Positions 62,593 to 64,000 of a stretch of 64,000 bases of DNA are shown here, piece after piece. The stretch covers positions 194,028 to 258,027 of the forward strand of contig CAMPBT010000002.1 of NCBI GenBank assembly GCA_946641515.1, given 5' to 3'. The stretch comes from UBA3210 sp002363635. Its GTDB lineage: Bacteria > Bacillota_I > Bacilli_A > RFN20 > CAG-449. Position 1 is the first letter of the stretch. The number at the start of each line of letters is the position of its first letter. The notes below the pieces were generated by a model. The model worked only from the letters and a program-made list of their open reading frames with translations. It was not told where the DNA came from and did not search any database. Made by a program: the position numbers and the translations under genes.

Positions 62593-63250
62593 TATCCATC
62601 ACCAGATCCCTAAGTCTAACACCTTTTTTATATCTATCAGCTTCTAATAAATCCGTAAAAATTTTATCAGCATCAAGCTTTCTTTTATAATAGTCTTCTT
62701 GACTCTTCTCAGTAACTTCTTGATAATCAATAAATTTTATTAATTTAAAAGCTCTTTCTGATATTAAAACATATTGTTTTCCTAAATCACCAGCTGTAAA
62801 AATAGAATTTAAAGATTCTAAAGTTATTTCACTTCTAACAAAAGCTTCAGGAAAATGGAAATAGCTATCGTCAGCTCTATATCCTATAACAATATCATAA
62901 TCATTAACATTTAATAAATATTTATCATCAAGATATTTCAATTCTCTAGGAAAATTATTTTTTAAACTACTAGATAATTCTCTATTATGCATAAGTAAAC
63001 TAACCCAGTATAAAACATCATTAAAAGGCGGCTTAGTTAAATCAAGAATTTTAAGTCTATCATCTCTTAAAATATATTTATTTATATATCCTTTTCCACT
63101 TCTTTTGGCAGCCCATTCTTTGGCTAGTTCTTTATTAGTCGTGCAATAAAATCCTATCCCATAATCATTATGGATATTTCCTTTTAAAAATTCAGGTTTT
63201 TTTATTATAAATTCACTGCCATGATATAATGTTCTTTCCATACAAATCAT
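62585..63250 (-). CDS. DUF3990-domain protein (ADP-ribosyltransferase fold)
   Basis: 221 residues (218 if the second Met is used). LYHGSEFIIKKPEF at the N-terminus, NDYGIGFYCTTNKELAKEWA (the GFYxTT...A..WA motif), and DYDIVIGYRADDSYFHF with ITLESLNSIFTAGDLGKQYVLI follow the DUF3990 order. DUF3990 belongs to the ADP-ribosyltransferase superfamily; catalysis has not been shown for most members, and the third catalytic acid is unclear here. It lies first in an operon with an HTH-like gene. Toxin of a toxin-antitoxin pair is the leading inference. It has no Shine-Dalgarno and a leader of about 18 bases. Confidence 0.72.
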   Translation of the reverse strand: MICMERTLYHGSEFIIKKPEFLKGNIHNDYGIGFYCTTNKELAKEWAAKRSGKGYINKYILRDDRLKILDLTKPPFNDVLYWVSLLMHNRELSSSLKNNFPRELKYLDDKYLLNVNDYDIVIGYRADDSYFHFPEAFVRSEITLESLNSIFTAGDLGKQYVLISERAFKLIKFIDYQEVTEKSQEDYYKRKLDADKIFTDLLEADRYKKGVRLRDLVMDNE

Positions 63251-63274
63251 TTGTGTATATATTTTTGTAGTTTT

Positions 63275-63302
63275 AGTATATTGTATTACACTAAAATATC
63301 AA
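63275..63302 (-). promoter_or_regulatory. Promoter of the DUF3990 operon
   Basis: On the minus strand TTGATA (63302-63297), 16 bases, TATACT (63280-63275). Inverted arms TGTGTATA (63251-63258) and TATACACA (about 63308-63316) frame it, a natural site for autoregulation. Confidence 0.5.
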
Positions 63303-63343
63303 TTTTGTATACACATCCTTTTGGCTTTATTATATCAACAAAC

Positions 63344-63420
63344 GTAACCTTTTACAATAAATTATTACACAGTATTGTAACCTTTTCATATATGCCTAAA
63401 GATAATTTGTTACCTTTTTC
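63344..63420. repeat. Three spaced GTAACCTTTT repeats
   Basis: GTAACCTTTT at 63344, GTAACCTTTT at 63377 and GTTACCTTTTT at 63409 are direct repeats 33 and 32 bases apart, close to three helical turns. They lie upstream of the DUF3990 promoter. Confidence 0.5.
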
Positions 63421-63640
63421 ACATTTTATAAAAAAATCCCTCTAGAATTTCAAATCTCCTAAAGGGATGTATTGTTATGCTACATTTTTATGAAATAATT
63501 TTATAATAAACTACTTTTTATTATTAGAAAGTGTTCGGTCAGTTGACAAGGATAACGCGCAAACTGTCTCAACGAGTTATCACAAAAACGCCCTGATTAA
63601 GCACATTAAATAACTCAACTTGAAATGTAAAAAAATCAAA

Positions 63641-63900
63641 TTATTGCTTTAACATATTAATAGGTATAACAAAAATTCCATCTTTTGTCTTATACAAAGG
63701 TCCACATGCAGTTATTACTGCTAAAAAAGAAGGTTCTTTAAATCTACTATAGTCAATTTTATTCTTTATTTTTCTTAGTGATTCTAGTCATTCATTAATT
63801 AAGTTTTCACAACCAAGTTTAACTTCCAACGCAGCCCAATTACCATTTTTCATACCATAATAATATATTTTCAAGGTACAAAATCAATTATAGGTTGTCC
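63641..63900 (-). pseudogene. DUF4143-type ATPase, C-terminal remnant
   Basis: The minus strand codes for YYYGMKNGNWAALEVKLG, then an in-frame TGA (63789-63791), then LESLRKIKNKIDYSRFKEPS and GPLYKTKDGIFVIPINMLKQ before the stop. This is the nuclease-like end of the same ATPase family as 49914-51148, with a nonsense codon. The upstream part no longer reads in one frame and reaches the edge region without an intact ATPase domain. Confidence 0.7.
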
Positions 63901-64000
63901 ATTTTTTGATTATTATCTAATTTTTGGACAGTTTATAACGCTATTTTATATCTTAGTTATACTAGTTTAAGCATATTATGAGCAAAATAAATTAGATAAG

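Larger units (their letters stand above)
63251..63640. other. Intergenic stretch of 390 bases
   Basis: It holds the DUF3990 promoter, the three repeats, a hairpin at 63437-63458 (ATCCCT/AGGGAT with the T-run on the minus strand, a terminator for a leftward gene) and, at about 63528-63597, a 70-base patch much richer in G and C than its surroundings. Its GATAAC and GTTATC form an inverted repeat. No convincing gene is seen; a 64-codon plus-strand frame starting at 63251 has no ribosome-binding site. Confidence 0.5.

Noticed and set aside
63251..63445. Plus-strand frame of 64 codons in the DUF3990 upstream region
   Set aside because: No ribosome-binding site, covers the promoter and repeats, low-complexity aromatic composition.

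Overview
The window reads as one contiguous piece of a low-GC Bacillota chromosome, most likely an uncultured, host-associated member of class Bacilli (the Erysipelotrichales/RF39/Acholeplasma side of the tree is an inference). The evidence is very AT-rich DNA, strong Shine-Dalgarno sites, tightly packed mostly minus-strand operons, many AT-rich intrinsic terminators, CIRCE boxes at clpB, cre-like sites with a CcpA-like LacI regulator, KtrAB, AddAB, and Ser/Glu-rich lipoproteins. The standard bacterial code applies: aroE/aroK ends in TGA and Trp is TGG.

Layout. 1-1.8 kb: start of an ABC exporter divergent from a DtxR-type metal regulator with a shared operator-like inverted repeat, a CarD-like RNA polymerase binder and a 56-residue zinc-ribbon gene. 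1.9-3.3 kb: tRNA-Asp, tRNA-Phe and initiator tRNA-fMet around an orphan PD-(D/E)XK-like protein. 3.3-5.2 kb: nucleoside kinase whose promoter carries a perfect cre. 5.2-15.5 kb: a ten-gene minus-strand operon, aroB-aroC-aroE/aroK fusion-aroQ-aroA-tyrA-Nudix-U32-two genes of unknown function. DAHP synthase and chorismate mutase lie apart at 37-38.4 kb, so the whole route from DAHP to chorismate plus the tyrosine branch is present.

15.6-28.3 kb: endonuclease I lipoprotein, YolD/Y-family polymerase, methyltransferase, EEP phosphoesterase, KtrBA potassium uptake, S41 protease lipoprotein, nitroreductase, WYL regulator and PlsC. 28.3-36.9 kb: AddAB, CcpA-like regulator, DeoC, lipid kinase, L32. 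38.4-44.6 kb: MtaB-unknown-RsmE operon, ClpB with two CIRCE boxes, tRNA-Thr, YccF. 44.7-49.8 kb: HAD phosphatase, CrtI-like oxidoreductase, Upp, thioredoxin reductase-like protein, glutathione peroxidase.

Two stretches look accessory and decaying. At 49.9-51.4 kb a DUF4143-type ATPase pseudogene (frameshift plus altered Walker B) sits beside a truncated tRNA-Arg(CCT), probably the scar of an integrated element. At 61.4-64 kb a three-gene operon encodes a DUF3990 (ADP-ribosyltransferase-fold) protein, an HTH-like partner and a heavily broken HAM1/RdgB-like nucleotide pyrophosphatase; beyond its promoter and a set of spaced GTAACCTTTT repeats lies a second DUF4143 ATPase remnant. This module is the best candidate for an undescribed system. 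51.4-61.3 kb between them is ordinary: two ABC systems, a glycosyltransferase, a glycerophosphodiesterase, a GPH-type sugar transporter with a cre-like site, and a HAD phosphatase.
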